A stretch of DNA of 64,000 nt from Streptomyces lateritius. Lineage in GTDB: Bacteria; Actinomycetota; Actinomycetes; Streptomycetales; Streptomycetaceae. The stretch lies in the NCBI RefSeq assembly GCF_014649715.1, contig NZ_BMTO01000002.1:124001-188000 (forward strand). The letters are read 5' to 3'. Positions 15,147 through 23,997 of the stretch are shown piece after piece. The notes under the pieces were generated by a model. It made no database searches. It was given only the letters and a program-made list of their open reading frames with translations, and had not been told where the DNA came from. Position 1 is the stretch's first letter. Each line of letters opens with the position of its first letter. The translations under genes were made by a program, and so were the position numbers.

Positions 15147-15662
15147 GTGGCGTTTGTGGTGGCACAGGAGGTGCCCACGTCGTCGAGCATGGCCGTACCC
15201 CATGGCCCTGCGGGCGTGGGTGAAGCGCGACACCGTATGCGGGAGCAGCTGAGCCGCAGCGGAATGTCCGAGTCGGTCGTCGACGACGCGGTACTGATCC
15301 TTTCCGAGCTGCTCAGCAATGCCTGCCGGCACGGCAGGCCGCTGGGGCGGGCGGAGGTGGGCGACGGGGACGTCCGTGCGGCCTGGCGCATCGACCCCTC
15401 GGGGGGCCTGACGGTCGAGGTGACGGACGGCGGTGGTCCGACCCGGCCCGTTCCCTCGACGCCCTCGGTCACCGCACGTGGCGGCCGTGGGCTGAACATC
15501 ATCAGTGCGCTGGCTCAGGACTGGGGTGTACGGGACAGCGCGTCCGGCGAGGTGACGGTCTGGGTGGTCGTCACCCAGGGCCGTCGTGGCGAGGACTTCG
15601 CGGCCAGGGTCGGCGGCGGCTCCGGCTTCGAGCTCCTGGACGCGTACGACGAGCTGAGCTGA
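15147..15662 (+). CDS. Anti-sigma-type ATP-binding protein (RsbW/SpoIIAB-like HATPase)
   Basis: A 171-residue stand-alone GHKL ATPase domain of the class that acts as serine kinase/anti-sigma factor in Streptomyces. The N box is LILSELLSNACRHGRP, the G1 box VTDGGGPTRPV and the G2 region ARGGRGLNIISALAQDWG. A perfect AAAGGAGGT (15131-15139) lies 7 bases before the GTG at 15147, which settles the start. Such proteins act with anti-sigma antagonists and SpoIIE-type phosphatases; a GAF/PP2C phosphatase (18977) and a second such ATPase (22321) occur within 8 kb, but partnership is only inferred. Confidence 0.85.
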   Translation: MAFVVAQEVPTSSSMAVPHGPAGVGEARHRMREQLSRSGMSESVVDDAVLILSELLSNACRHGRPLGRAEVGDGDVRAAWRIDPSGGLTVEVTDGGGPTRPVPSTPSVTARGGRGLNIISALAQDWGVRDSASGEVTVWVVVTQGRRGEDFAARVGGGSGFELLDAYDELS

Positions 15663-15860
15663 ACCGGACGGAGCCGAATCCGCGAGCGGGCAGCGAGGGG
15701 GAAGACGAGGGCCGAGGACCGCGGCGGGACCCGGGAGCGTACGACTGCCCCGGCCTGAGCCCCTCACCGCCTCCGTACGGCTAGGCTCGCCCGACACAGA
15801 GCCGTGCACGGAGCACTGCCCTGCACCCCAGCACCGCCGCTATCGGGAGAAAGCCACACC

Positions 15861-16829
15861 ATGGCCAAGAAGCGCCCCCAGACGAAGGCCGCGAAGGCAC
15901 AGGTCACGAGCGGGGAGATCCCGGTCGTCGGTGCGCGCGAGCCGTGCCCGTGCGGATCGGGCCGCCGCTACAAGGCGTGTCACGGCCGGGCCGCCGCACA
16001 CGCCGTGACCGAGCTGGTCCAGCGTCCCTTCGAGGGTCTGCCCGGCGAGTGCGACTGGGTCGCGCTGCGGGAACTGGTGCCCGCCGCCACCGTCCCGCTC
16101 ACGCTGAAGGACGGGCTGCCCGAGGGCGTGCCGTCCGTGACGCTCGCGACGGTGCTGCCGATGGCGTGGCCGGCGCTGCGCCGCGACGACGGCTCGGTCC
16201 TGCTCGCGCTGCAGAACGACTCCACCTCGGGCGACCTCGCGCGCGATCTCGCCGACACGCTTCAGCGTGCTCTGGAGGCGGAGCCCGGCACCCCGGTCGC
16301 CGGCCGCCGCGTGCCGGCCGAGGGTCAGCGCCTGCAGGACCTGCTCGACCCGAACGGCGATTTCGCGCCGGTCGTGCACTCGGGCTTCGAATTCTGGATT
16401 CCGGAGACCGCGGACAACTCCGACCCCGAGGTCGCGGCCTCCTTGGAGCGTGCCAACGCGGCCGCCATCCCCACCGTCAAGCTGACCGGTGTGGACGCCG
16501 CGTACTGGTGCGAGACCCCGGAGAAGAACCACCTCCGCTGGGTCATGCCGCACCCCGAGGAGAAGCTCCTCGACGCGCTGGCCCGCCTGCACGCCGCCGG
16601 CACCTCCTCCCTGGGCGAGAACACCCGCCTCGTCGGCTCCTTCCGGGCGCACGGCCTGATGGTGCCCGTCTGGGATCTCCCGACGTCGATGGGTGCGGAG
16701 GAGTGCGAGAAGCCGGCCGCCGAGTTCGCCGAGCGGCTGGCCGCGGCCCTCGCCTCCGACGCCCCGCTCACGCCGGAGGAGCGCCGCGCCCGCGGCGGCC
16801 TCACCAACCGGCAGGTCACGCTCAGCTGA
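15861..16829 (+). CDS. DUF5926/SEC-C motif protein, function unknown
   Basis: A 322-residue cytosolic protein. The basic N-terminus ([14 protein letters not shown]) is followed by a SEC-C zinc motif at about residues 30-48 ([17 protein letters not shown]), the same short zinc-binding module found at the C-terminus of SecA. The remainder matches a conserved actinobacterial family with no enzyme motif I can name ([34 protein letters not shown]). GGGAGAAAG lies upstream of the ATG. I infer a protein-binding or chaperone-like role only from the SEC-C motif. Confidence 0.8.
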   Translation: MAKKRPQTKAAKAQVTSGEIPVVGAREPCPCGSGRRYKACHGRAAAHAVTELVQRPFEGLPGECDWVALRELVPAATVPLTLKDGLPEGVPSVTLATVLPMAWPALRRDDGSVLLALQNDSTSGDLARDLADTLQRALEAEPGTPVAGRRVPAEGQRLQDLLDPNGDFAPVVHSGFEFWIPETADNSDPEVAASLERANAAAIPTVKLTGVDAAYWCETPEKNHLRWVMPHPEEKLLDALARLHAAGTSSLGENTRLVGSFRAHGLMVPVWDLPTSMGAEECEKPAAEFAERLAAALASDAPLTPEERRARGGLTNRQVTLS

Positions 16830-16857
16830 CACCCGGGGCGGCCGCGGTGACTGACAG

Positions 16858-16871
16858 ACCGACCAGTCGGT
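16858..16871. promoter_or_regulatory. TetR-type palindrome without an adjacent promoter-bearing gene
   Basis: ACCGACCAGTCGGT has perfect 5-bp arms and a 4-bp centre, a form common for TetR-family operators in Streptomyces. It lies 29 bp after the SEC-C gene stop, and the next gene is convergent, so no recognised gene starts beside it. Confidence 0.4.
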
Positions 16872-16968
16872 GACTTCCGCCACAACCCCACGATCGGCCA
16901 GGTAAATCCCTGTCCGAATAACCCAGATCGAATTTGCGAACCGCAGATCTCTTGTTACGGTTCTAGAA

Positions 16969-17008
16969 GCCCGGTCGCTGGTGCATCCCCCGTCGCCAGC
17001 GACCGGGC
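16969..17008. terminator. Perfect 13-bp hairpin after the secreted hypothetical gene
   Basis: GCCCGGTCGCTGG/CCAGCGACCGGGC around a 14-base loop, followed on the plus strand by GTTCTC. It sits 45 bp beyond the stop of the minus-strand gene at 17053. The sequence just before it on the plus strand (16905-16968) is unusually AT-rich and could carry a promoter of a short RNA ending here. Confidence 0.65.
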
Positions 17009-17052
17009 GTTCTCATGCCCGGACGGTTCCCGTCCCGGCCCCCTCCCGAGGC

Positions 17053-17664
17053 TCAACTTCCGCCCGCGGAGACCGTGTTGCTCCCAGATCGCAGCAGCAG
17101 CGGCGTACTGTCGCCCTCTCCCGCGCCCGCGAATTCCGAGACCGCGGAATATGCCGAAACCGCACCGTGGCCGCGCTCCCGCGGCGTCTCGCAGGCCCCC
17201 GGTTCGTCCTGTGCCGGGACCGGGCAACGCACTTGTACGGTCCGCCCGCCGGGACCCATCAGAGTGAGTACGGCGTCGAGCCGCTGGCCGGTGGCATTGC
17301 GGTAGTACGTACGCGCCCAGGTGTCCGGCCCCTCCGTGAGGACACAGGTCTGCGCCTCGATGCCGTCGGGGGAGACCAGTTCGGGACCGCACTGCGAGGC
17401 CCGGGCCGGCGCCTCCGCGCGCGGGGGCGCGGAAGGGGAGGCAGACGCGGGCAGGGCCGGGGCCCGGGATGCCTTCTCCGCGGGCCGGCCCAGGCCGAGC
17501 CCCGGCAGCAGACCGCCGTCGGCCCCGGTCCTGGTCCAGGCCCAGGTCTTCGCGCCGGCCTTGGCGTCGTCGCCGGGGGCGGTCGCCTCGCCCGCCAGGG
17601 CGGCCAGCGGCAGGAGTGTGGCGCACACCACGACGACCCCGAGCCCGATCATGCGGAGATTCAT
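17053..17664 (-). CDS. Secreted hypothetical protein
   Basis: A 203-residue exported protein. Residues 1-25 form a signal peptide (MNLRMIGLGVVVVCATLLPLAALA), followed by a Pro/Ala/Ser-rich stretch to about residue 85 and a compact domain with four Cys (SQCGPELVSPDG, AQTCVLTEG, VQVRCPVPA, GACETPRE), likely two disulfides. I recognise no family. AGGTGGG lies upstream of the ATG at 17664, which decides the start over the in-frame codon at 17673. The gene is followed by a strong hairpin terminator. Confidence 0.7.
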   Translation of the reverse strand: MNLRMIGLGVVVVCATLLPLAALAGEATAPGDDAKAGAKTWAWTRTGADGGLLPGLGLGRPAEKASRAPALPASASPSAPPRAEAPARASQCGPELVSPDGIEAQTCVLTEGPDTWARTYYRNATGQRLDAVLTLMGPGGRTVQVRCPVPAQDEPGACETPRERGHGAVSAYSAVSEFAGAGEGDSTPLLLRSGSNTVSAGGS

Positions 17665-17914
17665 GGGACCCACCTGCCCGGCTGGCTGCGACTCGTGAAC
17701 GGTGGGCCGAAGATATCGGCGGATCGGGGGCGCGCGACCCGGCGCGCGCCCGTTTCCGGGACAAGTCGGGCCCCGTCACACCCGTACGGGTGACGTACGG
17801 CGGCAAACGCGGGCCCGGCGACCACCGGCTTCCACTCCGGTCCCCGAGCCGGGATCCGCGCACCCCGAGCCACGCGCCCAGATCCCCGAGCCCGCACGCA
17901 CGTCGGTACGGGTG

Positions 17915-18595
17915 TCAGTACGCGAGCCTGCTGCCGCCCTCCGGCGCTCCCGTGCTCGCCTCCACCAGGGCGTCCACCACCGCCTCCACGTCCGGCAGCC
18001 AGGGGGTGGCCGAGCCGGCGAGCGGCGCCCGCTCCCAGCGCACCTGGCCCGTCCCGGCGACCGACGGCGGCAGCAGCAGATAGCCGCCCTCGCCGTGGAA
18101 GCGCAGCGAACTGGGCACGCTGTCCTTCGTGTAGAGGAGTTCGCCGAGCTGTTCGAGGCTGTAGGGGGCGACCAGCAGGGACCAGCGGGTCGGCGTGGCC
18201 ACCACCGGGCCGAGCCGCATGCCCATCGCGTCGAGGGCGGTCAGGGCCCGCGCGCCCGCGACGGCCGGCAGGCTCAGCGCGCACGGCGCGGCGCCTCCGG
18301 TGGCCAGGACGACCGGGGCGTCCGGGCGCCGGGTCCACCACCAGCGGATCATGCGCTCGTCGGTGGTGGCCGCGAGCAGTCCGGGGTCGAAGGGGTGTGC
18401 GCCGGGAACGACGCACTCGGGGTCGGGGCAGGCGCAGCTCGCCCCTCTGGTCGTACGGGTCGTCGCCTTCAGCCCCACACCGGGCAGTACGGGCCAGCCC
18501 CACTCGGTGGCGCAGGTGAGCGCCGCGTCGAGCTGGACGGTCCTCTCCTTGCGCCGGAACCGGAGCCTGCGTCGCCTTCCGAGGATCTCGCGCAT
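17915..18595 (-). CDS. Primase/polymerase N-terminal-like protein, second copy in the window
   Basis: A 226-residue protein resembling the N-terminal half of bifunctional primase/polymerases: a basic N-terminus (REILGRRRRLRFRRKER), a GWPVLPG segment, a Cys-containing CACPDPECVVPGAHP insert and a C-terminal LRFHGEGGYLLLPPS that matches the conserved GG-containing strand. The acidic metal-binding motif seen in the protein at 8474 is not obvious here (LATGGAAPCALSLPA in its place), so catalytic activity is doubtful. ATG 18595 was chosen over GTG 18631 since GGAACG precedes it. Function unknown. Confidence 0.65.
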   Translation of the reverse strand: MREILGRRRRLRFRRKERTVQLDAALTCATEWGWPVLPGVGLKATTRTTRGASCACPDPECVVPGAHPFDPGLLAATTDERMIRWWWTRRPDAPVVLATGGAAPCALSLPAVAGARALTALDAMGMRLGPVVATPTRWSLLVAPYSLEQLGELLYTKDSVPSSLRFHGEGGYLLLPPSVAGTGQVRWERAPLAGSATPWLPDVEAVVDALVEASTGAPEGGSRLAY

Positions 18596-18628
18596 GAGCG
18601 CTCGTTCCTTTCCGTTGAACGCCGAATC

Positions 18629-18644
18629 CACATGACAGCATGTG
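18629..18644. promoter_or_regulatory. Palindrome in the 380-bp divergent region
   Basis: CACATG-ACAG-CATGTG lies 34 bp upstream of the primase-like gene start, inside the divergent region 18596-18976. The rest of that region contains no gene I can support; its right part (18890-18975) is AT-richer and should carry the promoter of the phosphatase gene. Confidence 0.4.
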
Positions 18645-18976
18645 CGGATCAGTTCACTGTGCGTATCAGCGCGTACAAGGTCGGCGGTTCACCGCCCCGT
18701 GCGGTGGGGCGGGAGGGGCCGAGCTGAGGCTCGTCGTCCACTCGGGGAGCGCGGCCTGCGGCGGTGAGGACGCCCAGGCACCCTGCCAGGTTCCGGGGCC
18801 GTTTCAACTGCCCCTGGCCATCACCGATTACGTACCCGTCACGTTCAAATCAACGCGCCTTCAAACGACGCCAGTCGATCGTGAAAGGTGCACGACGGGG
18901 GCAATTTTCGGCCAACTTGGCCCACAGTTCAACCCTTTTACAAAACCCCATAGACACCACAAGTCCCGCGGGGACA

Positions 18977-20581
18977 ATGCTGGACATCCCTCCTCTTGTG
19001 CGTGTACATGTGGATGCATGGATAGCGGCGCAGAATGACATGGGGGTTTGCGATGCTATTGCGCGAAACGCACCGGTCGGAAGGCCGATTGACATGAGCG
19101 CCCCTCACCTGCCGAAAGTGGCTGGAATCGATTCCACGGTTCCCTCTCCCGCGCACACTGCCCCACCGGTCACGCCCACCGCCCCGTCGGCGGCGCACCT
19201 GCCGAGCCTCCCCGGCGCCCTGATCCAGGACCGGCTGGCCGGCTGGGTCTCCGACCTCACCACCCTCCATGAACTCACCGAGTGCCTGATCAGGACCGCT
19301 TCGCTCGACGAAGCACTGCGCGAGGTGCTGCGCGCGGGCGCCGCTCTGGTCGGTGCCCGCCGCGGGATGGCCGTCCTCGAACCCGCCGACGGACTCGGCC
19401 CGTCCTCCACCATCGGCCTCGGTCTCGCCCACGCGGAGCTCGGCACCATCGAGACCGTGCCGCGCAGCGCCACGTCGTACGGCCGCATCCTCGAAGGCCT
19501 TCCCGACCCGGCCGAAGGCCTCCCCGGCCCGGCCGGCCCGCGGCCCGTCCGCGACCCGACCACCGGCGTCCCCGGCCCGGGCCCCCGCCCGGGCCCCATC
19601 GCCGTCCCCGGCCCCATCGCGGTCCCCGACCTGCTCGGCCAGGCGGAGCTCGACCCGCGCCACCGCGAGGTGGCCGCCCGCCTCGGCTACGCCGCCAGCT
19701 ACGCCCTCCCCCTCGCCACCGAGGCCGCCGGAAAGCTCGGCGCCGTCGTCTGGCTGTACGACGAACCCGCCGAACCCGCCGAGCGGCAACGCCATCTCGT
19801 CGGCCTCTACGGCCGCTACGCCACCGAACACCTCGCCCGCCTCCTGGAACTGGAGCGCGCCCGCGTCCGGGGGGCCACCATCGCCGAGGAGTTGCTGCCC
19901 AGCCGCCTCCCTCGCGTCCCCGGCGTCCAGCTCGCCGCCCGCCACCGCACCGGCCCCCACGGCGGCGGCGACTGGTACGACGCCCTGCCGCTGCCCGAGG
20001 GCGCCCTCGGGCTCGCCGTCGGCTCCGTGACCGGGAGCGGCCCCAGCGCCCTCGCCGCCATGGGACGGCTGCGCGCCTCCCTGCGGGCGTACGCCGTCAT
20101 GGAGGGCGAGGACCCCGTCGCCGTCCTGTCCGACCTGGAACTCCTCCTCCGGCTGACCGAGCCCGCCCGCTCGGCGACCGCGCTCTTCGCCTACTCCGAG
20201 CCGAAGCAGCGCAGAATCGTCCTCGCCGGAGCCGGGCACACCCCGCCGCTGATCATCGGCGCCCACCGCACCGAGTTCGTCGAGACGTCCCTCTCGGCCC
20301 CCCTCGGGATGCTCGCCTGCTGGGAGGCGCCCAGCACCGAGATCGCTCCAGGGCCCGGAGAAACGGTGCTGCTCTACACCGACGGGCTGCTGCGCCGGAC
20401 CGGTGACCCCATGGACCGGGCCTTCGCGCGGCTGCACGCGGCCGCCGCGAACGTGCCGAAGGCGGACCGCCACGACCCGGGCGCCGTCGCCGACCACATC
20501 CTGCGGACGATGCTGCCCGACGACCTCGGCACGACGGTGGACGGGGAGGACGTGGTCCTGCTCGCCGCCCGTTTCGAGTGA
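18977..20581 (+). CDS. GAF-domain PP2C/SpoIIE-type serine phosphatase
   Basis: A 534-residue cytosolic protein. Residues about 85-300 form a GAF-type sensor region interrupted by a Pro/Gly-rich repeat (GPGPRPGPIAVPGPIAVPD at about 195-215); residues about 310-534 are an RsbU/SpoIIE-like phosphatase (LLPSRLPRVPGVQLAARHRTG, GGGDWYDALPLPEG, ALFAYSEPKQRRIVLAGAGHTPPL, LLYTDGLLRR). The second metal-site segment reads VGSVTGSGPSA in place of the usual GDV-G-G, so the Asp that normally binds metal is missing there and activity may be altered. The family dephosphorylates anti-sigma antagonists. ATG 18977 gives the N-terminus MLDIPPLVRVHVDAW that I recall for Streptomyces homologues. Confidence 0.8.
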   Translation: MLDIPPLVRVHVDAWIAAQNDMGVCDAIARNAPVGRPIDMSAPHLPKVAGIDSTVPSPAHTAPPVTPTAPSAAHLPSLPGALIQDRLAGWVSDLTTLHELTECLIRTASLDEALREVLRAGAALVGARRGMAVLEPADGLGPSSTIGLGLAHAELGTIETVPRSATSYGRILEGLPDPAEGLPGPAGPRPVRDPTTGVPGPGPRPGPIAVPGPIAVPDLLGQAELDPRHREVAARLGYAASYALPLATEAAGKLGAVVWLYDEPAEPAERQRHLVGLYGRYATEHLARLLELERARVRGATIAEELLPSRLPRVPGVQLAARHRTGPHGGGDWYDALPLPEGALGLAVGSVTGSGPSALAAMGRLRASLRAYAVMEGEDPVAVLSDLELLLRLTEPARSATALFAYSEPKQRRIVLAGAGHTPPLIIGAHRTEFVETSLSAPLGMLACWEAPSTEIAPGPGETVLLYTDGLLRRTGDPMDRAFARLHAAAANVPKADRHDPGAVADHILRTMLPDDLGTTVDGEDVVLLAARFE

Positions 20582-20732
20582 GCGGTACGTGACGGCGCGT
20601 GGCACCTGCCACGGGACTCGGCAGGTGACTCGCGATGTGACTCGGCGGTAATGGGTCTTACGGCCCTGGGCCCCCTTCCGTACGACCGTACGATGGTGGG
20701 GGTTCAGTGTCGTACCAAGAGGAGGCAGACCC

Positions 20733-22196
20733 GTGGCCGAGGAGCTCACGCCGGAGACCCCGGAAGAGACCGAAGACCAGCCGATCAAGCAGCGCAAGAA
20801 CGGCCTGTACCAGGGCGTCTCCGACGAGCTCGCCGAGAACATGAAGTCGGGCTGGGCCGACACCGAGCTGCGCGGTCTCGCCCCCATCGCGCAGGCCGAG
20901 CACACCGCGGCCCGCCGCGCCGCGCTGTCCGCGCGCTTCCCGGGCGAGCGGCTGGTCGTCCCCGCGGGCAACCTGAAGACCCGGTCGAACGACACCGAGT
21001 ACAGCTTCCGCGCCTCCACCGAGTACGCCTACCTCACCGGCGACCAGACGCAGGACGGCGTGCTCGTCCTGGAGCCGGTCAAGGGCGGCGGCCACCAGGC
21101 GACCATCTACCTGCTGCCGCGCTCCAACCGTGAGAACGGCGAGTTCTGGCTCGACGGCCAGGGCGAGCTGTGGGTCGGCCGCCGGAACTCCCTGTCCGAG
21201 GCCGAGCAGCTGCTCGGCATCCCGGCCGAGGACGTCCGCGAACTGCCCGGCGCCCTCAAGGACGCGACCGGTCCGGTGCGCGTGGTGCGCGGGCACGACG
21301 CCGGCATCGAGGCGGCGCTGACCGACAAGGTCACCGCCGAGCGCGACGAGGAACTGCGGGTGTACCTCTCCGAGGCCCGCCTCGTGAAGGACGCGTTCGA
21401 GGTCTCCGAGCTCCAGAAGGCCTGCGACGCCACCGCCCGCGGCTTCGAGGACGTCGTCAGGGTCCTCGACAAGGCCGAGGCGACCAGCGAGCGCTACATC
21501 GAGGGCACGTTCTTCCTGCGTGCCCGCGTCGAGGGCAACGACATCGGCTACGGCTCGATCTGCGCCGCGGGACCGCACGCCACCACCCTGCACTGGGTAC
21601 GCAACGACGGGCCGGTCCGCTCCGGCGACCTGCTGCTGCTCGACGCCGGCGTGGAGACCAACGAGCTCTACACCGCCGACGTGACCCGCACCCTGCCGAT
21701 CAACGGCCGGTACACCGAGCTCCAGCGCAAGATCTACGACGCCGTCTACGAGGCGCAGGAGGCCGGCATCGCCGCGGTGAAGCCCGGCGCCGCCTACCGC
21801 GACTTCCACGACGCCGCCCAGCGCGTGCTCGCCGAGAAGCTCGTCGAGTGGGGCCTGGTCGAGGGCCCGGTCGAGCGCGTCCTGGATCTCGGTCTCCAGC
21901 GCCGCTGGACCCTGCACGGCACCGGCCACATGCTCGGCATGGACGTCCACGACTGCGCCGCCGCGCGCACCGAGGCGTACGTCGACACGACGCTGGAGCC
22001 GGGCATGTGCCTGACCGTCGAGCCGGGTCTGTACTTCCAGGCCGACGACCTGACCGTGCCGGAGGAGTACCGGGGCATCGGCGTCCGGATCGAGGACGAC
22101 ATCCTCGTCACGGAGGACGGCAACCGGAACCTCTCGGACTCGCTGCCGCGCCGCGCGGACGAGGTCGAGGCCTGGATGGCCGGCCTCAAGGGCTGA
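20733..22196 (+). CDS. pepP: Xaa-Pro aminopeptidase (aminopeptidase P, M24B)
   Basis: A 487-residue cytosolic metallopeptidase that would remove an N-terminal residue preceding proline. The N-terminal domain (about 60-200) contains FRASTEYAYLTGDQ; the C-terminal pita-bread domain carries the dinuclear metal ligands: Asp in LLLDAGVETN, Asp in YTADVTRTLP, His in HGTGHMLGMDVHD, Glu in LTVEPGLYF and Glu in VRIEDDILV. Length and order match PepP. GAGGAGG lies 6-7 bases before the GTG at 20733. A strong hairpin follows the gene, shared with the convergent ATPase gene. Confidence 0.93.
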   Translation: MAEELTPETPEETEDQPIKQRKNGLYQGVSDELAENMKSGWADTELRGLAPIAQAEHTAARRAALSARFPGERLVVPAGNLKTRSNDTEYSFRASTEYAYLTGDQTQDGVLVLEPVKGGGHQATIYLLPRSNRENGEFWLDGQGELWVGRRNSLSEAEQLLGIPAEDVRELPGALKDATGPVRVVRGHDAGIEAALTDKVTAERDEELRVYLSEARLVKDAFEVSELQKACDATARGFEDVVRVLDKAEATSERYIEGTFFLRARVEGNDIGYGSICAAGPHATTLHWVRNDGPVRSGDLLLLDAGVETNELYTADVTRTLPINGRYTELQRKIYDAVYEAQEAGIAAVKPGAAYRDFHDAAQRVLAEKLVEWGLVEGPVERVLDLGLQRRWTLHGTGHMLGMDVHDCAAARTEAYVDTTLEPGMCLTVEPGLYFQADDLTVPEEYRGIGVRIEDDILVTEDGNRNLSDSLPRRADEVEAWMAGLKG

Positions 22197-22250
22197 CCTC
22201 CGTACCTGAGGGGCGGACCGCCTCCGTACGGACCGGGTGACCGAAGCGGG

Positions 22251-22282
22251 AGGCCCCCGTCGACGCGTGTCGGCGGGGGCCT
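22251..22282. terminator. Bidirectional terminator between pepP and ATPase gene
   Basis: AGGCCCCCG/CGGGGGCCT arms with further pairing of CGAC/GTCG in the loop. It lies between the convergent stops at 22196 and 22321. Confidence 0.8.
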
Positions 22283-22320
22283 TCGCGTACCTGCGCACCC
22301 GCCTGCCCGCGTACGGTCCG

Positions 22321-22836
22321 TCAGGTCAGCGCGAGGGGAGGCCCACCCATGCCCCAGAGCGTCGGGGGCGCGTCCGTCCGCCACTTGACGATCTTGTCGA
22401 AGCTGACGACGGCGCCGCCCCGACCCGTTCTGTTGCCGAACTGGACGTGGTCCGCCAGTTCTTCGATCAGCCGCAGCCCGCGTCCGTGCTCGGCGTCCGG
22501 CGCGGCCCGCCGCGCCGCGGGCGCCGCCCTGGAAACCCCGGGCCCCGAGGAGACACGGGAGCCCGTGGGAAAACCGGGGCCCGAGTCGGCCACCTCGATA
22601 CGGCAGGTCTCGCCGTCCAGATAGGCGGTGACCCGGTACGCCTCCGAGGCCTCGCCGTCGCTCAGGTCGCCGCCGTGCTCGACGGCGTTGGCACAGGCCT
22701 CCGTCAGGGCGACCGACAGCTCGAAGGACACGTCGGGGTCGACACCCGCCGTCTCCATCGTGCCGAGGAGAAGCCGCCGGGCGAGCGGAACGCTCGCGGC
22801 CTCGCGCCGCAAATGGAGAGACCACCAGATGCTCAT
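22321..22836 (-). CDS. Anti-sigma-type ATP-binding protein (HATPase)
   Basis: A 171-residue GHKL ATPase domain of the RsbW type. The N box is SVALTEACANAVEHGG, the G1 box VADSGPGFP and the G2 region AEHGRGLRLIEELADHVQF. AGGAGG lies 8 bases upstream of the ATG at 22836. It is a different lineage from the ATPase at 15147, keeping the ELSVALTEACANAVEHG pattern usual for Streptomyces anti-sigma/serine-kinase proteins. Target sigma factor unknown. The upstream 200 bp are shared with the divergent gene at 23040. Confidence 0.85.
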   Translation of the reverse strand: MSIWWSLHLRREAASVPLARRLLLGTMETAGVDPDVSFELSVALTEACANAVEHGGDLSDGEASEAYRVTAYLDGETCRIEVADSGPGFPTGSRVSSGPGVSRAAPAARRAAPDAEHGRGLRLIEELADHVQFGNRTGRGGAVVSFDKIVKWRTDAPPTLWGMGGPPLALT

Positions 22837-23039
22837 GCTCCAGCCTCCTGGCTGCGGCTCGACATACCGATACGTATTGCCGCGAGGAGCGGCTCGTAAG
22901 CCCCTCGGCGGGACTGGAGCGCTCGTTCGGCGGATGCACCGGCGCCGCACGCCGGTGTATGTCCGCCCGAAGCCACCAAAGGTGATCTTCCGGACCTGCC
23001 TCACGGCGGTGACAGGCCTGGTGCGATGATGGCCCCGCC

Positions 23040-23870
23040 ATGTCTGCCCCCGCGCTCGCGCCACGCCTGCTGAGGGCCGCGGTGTTCACCGCGGTCTGCG
23101 TCGTGCTGTCCGCGTTGGGCCACGCCCTCGCCGCCTGCGCCGGGATCGCCTTGTGGACACTGGTGGCCGGCTTCCTCGGAATCTTCGCGATCACCGTGCT
23201 CTTCGCGGGGCGGGGCCGGTCGCTGCCCGTCATCGTCGGCGCGCTGGCCGTCGGACAGCTCGGACTGCACGCCCTGTTCGGGCTGGGTCAGCGCTCGCTC
23301 GCGGCGGGCGCTGGAGGCGCGGGCCGCGGCGGGCTGGGCCACGAGGCCGACGAGGCACTGATCCGGATGGCCGCCAAGCTGGTCTGCGGCGCGGGCGCCG
23401 CGGCGATCAGCCCCGCCGACGCGACCCGGATCATCACCGACGCGGGCCTCGATCCCGCCGACGCCGTCGCCCAGGCCCACGGCCACGCGCACGCCCTGAC
23501 GGCGGCTCCGCAGAGCGCGGGACTCGTGCCCGACCTGCCCATGCTGCTCGGGCACCTGCTCGCCGCCCTCGTCACCGGCTGGCTGCTGCGCCGCGGCGAC
23601 ATCGCGCTGGGCCGGCTCGTACGGCTCTCGGCGCGGCTCTCGGCGCAGGGCGCGACCGGGCTCGCGGAGGCAGCGCTCGTCCGCTCCCTGCGCGCCGCGC
23701 TCACTCTGGTACGGGCGCTCCTCGCCGGTCTTCCCGGGGTTCCGGCGGCCGGTCCGAGCCGCCTTCCACGGGCCGCGGCCGACGTCCCCGTACCCCCGGG
23801 CGGGGAAGCGCTCCAGCACACCGTGATCCGGCGTGGCCCGCCGGCCGCCGGCTGCGTACTCGCCGCCTGA
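23040..23870 (+). CDS. Integral membrane protein ahead of the copper cassette
   Basis: A 276-residue protein with an N-terminal membrane half: about four hydrophobic segments between residues 8 and 80 (VVLSALGHALAACAGIALW, AGFLGIFAITVLF, SLPVIVGALAVGQLGLHAL), a loop with His residues (AQAHGHAHALTA) and another hydrophobic segment near 165 (MLLGHLLAALVTGWLL). The C-terminal 100 residues are Ala/Arg/Leu-rich. I do not recognise an enzyme family; the HGHAH motif and position 130 bp upstream of ycnI suggest a part in copper or metal handling, which is inference. The 3' end is close to the start of ycnI, so both may share one transcript. Confidence 0.7.
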   Translation: MSAPALAPRLLRAAVFTAVCVVLSALGHALAACAGIALWTLVAGFLGIFAITVLFAGRGRSLPVIVGALAVGQLGLHALFGLGQRSLAAGAGGAGRGGLGHEADEALIRMAAKLVCGAGAAAISPADATRIITDAGLDPADAVAQAHGHAHALTAAPQSAGLVPDLPMLLGHLLAALVTGWLLRRGDIALGRLVRLSARLSAQGATGLAEAALVRSLRAALTLVRALLAGLPGVPAAGPSRLPRAAADVPVPPGGEALQHTVIRRGPPAAGCVLAA

Positions 23871-23997
23871 CGCGGACCGCTCACAGGGAGCGGGTCCGCG
23901 GTCGTCCGCGCGCTCGTGGTCCCGTGACCCCGGGCCCTCGCCACCGCCGGCGTGCCGGACCTCTCACCTTCTCTCCCGAGCTGGAGTGTCTTCTGCC

